NCBI GenBank assembly: GCA_031430645.1
Contig: JANPBY010000096.1
Coordinates: 1 to 5,663, forward strand
Direction of reading: 5' to 3'
DNA from: JANPBY01 sp031430645
Lineage (GTDB): Bacteria; Actinomycetota; Actinomycetes; DATJPE01
DNA length: 5,663 nucleotides
Position numbers and translations under genes: made by a program. Positions 5,649 to 5,663 of the stretch are shown here, one piece after another; position 1 is the stretch's first letter; each line of letters begins with the position of its first letter. A model generated the notes under the pieces. That model saw only the letters and a program-made list of their open reading frames with translations, was not told where the DNA came from and did not search any database.

Positions 5649-5663
5649 GTGCACGTGCTGGCC
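5649..5663 (+). CDS. Possible start of a further gene, cut by the window edge
   Basis: A GTG at 5649, 3 nt after the HAD-like stop, opens a frame reading MHVLA to the right edge. A short GAGA purine run lies at about 5639-5642. The tight spacing and hydrophobic beta-strand-like start suggest the next member of the same operon. Five codons are too few to assign a family. Confidence 0.35.

Overview
The window looks like a chromosomal segment of a high-GC Gram-positive bacterium (Actinomycetota). Third codon positions are strongly G/C, GTG starts are used freely, and the window holds the actinobacterial form of coenzyme F420 biosynthesis: an fbiA followed by an fbiB that fuses the ligase and a nitroreductase-like domain. 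A member of the Nocardioides/Propionibacteriales side of the phylum would fit the gene order, but that is an inference and cannot be settled from this sequence.

Layout. Bases 1-172 contain no gene I can defend. A class I SAM-dependent methyltransferase runs on the minus strand (173-964). A 90-bp divergent gap (965-1054) separates it from a plus-strand gene train that continues to the right edge: an OmpR/PhoB-type response regulator (1055-1768), its partner sensor histidine kinase (1828-2838), fbiA (2891-3889), fbiB (3886-5169), a small HAD-like protein (5166-5645), and the first few codons of a probable next gene (from 5649).

How the genes work together. FbiA joins an activated three-carbon phospho-acid to the deazaflavin FO, giving F420-0 or its dehydro form. 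FbiB reduces the dehydro form and adds the glutamate tail. The two genes overlap by 4 bp (GTGA), and fbiB overlaps the HAD gene by 4 bp (ATGA), so the three are very probably translationally coupled. FbiC (FO synthase) and FbiD (the guanylyltransferase) are not in this window. The two-component pair lies directly upstream in the same orientation, with gaps of 59 and 52 bp, so one transcript could carry sensor, regulator and F420 genes. That linkage is inferred.

The most unusual points are these. (1) The HAD-like protein keeps the motif I aspartates but lacks the cap domain, the motif III lysine and the motif IV acidic pair, so it may be a non-catalytic protein coupled to F420 synthesis. (2) Both gaps flanking the kinase gene carry short perfect tandem duplications that begin at or next to a stop codon. 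(3) The kinase start codon sits in the loop of a GC-only hairpin, and the fbiA ribosome-binding site sits in a second hairpin. (4) The regulator gene appears to be leaderless. I saw no CRISPR array, RNA gene, insertion sequence or phage gene. Apart from the HAD-like protein, the window is mostly ordinary actinobacterial chromosome.
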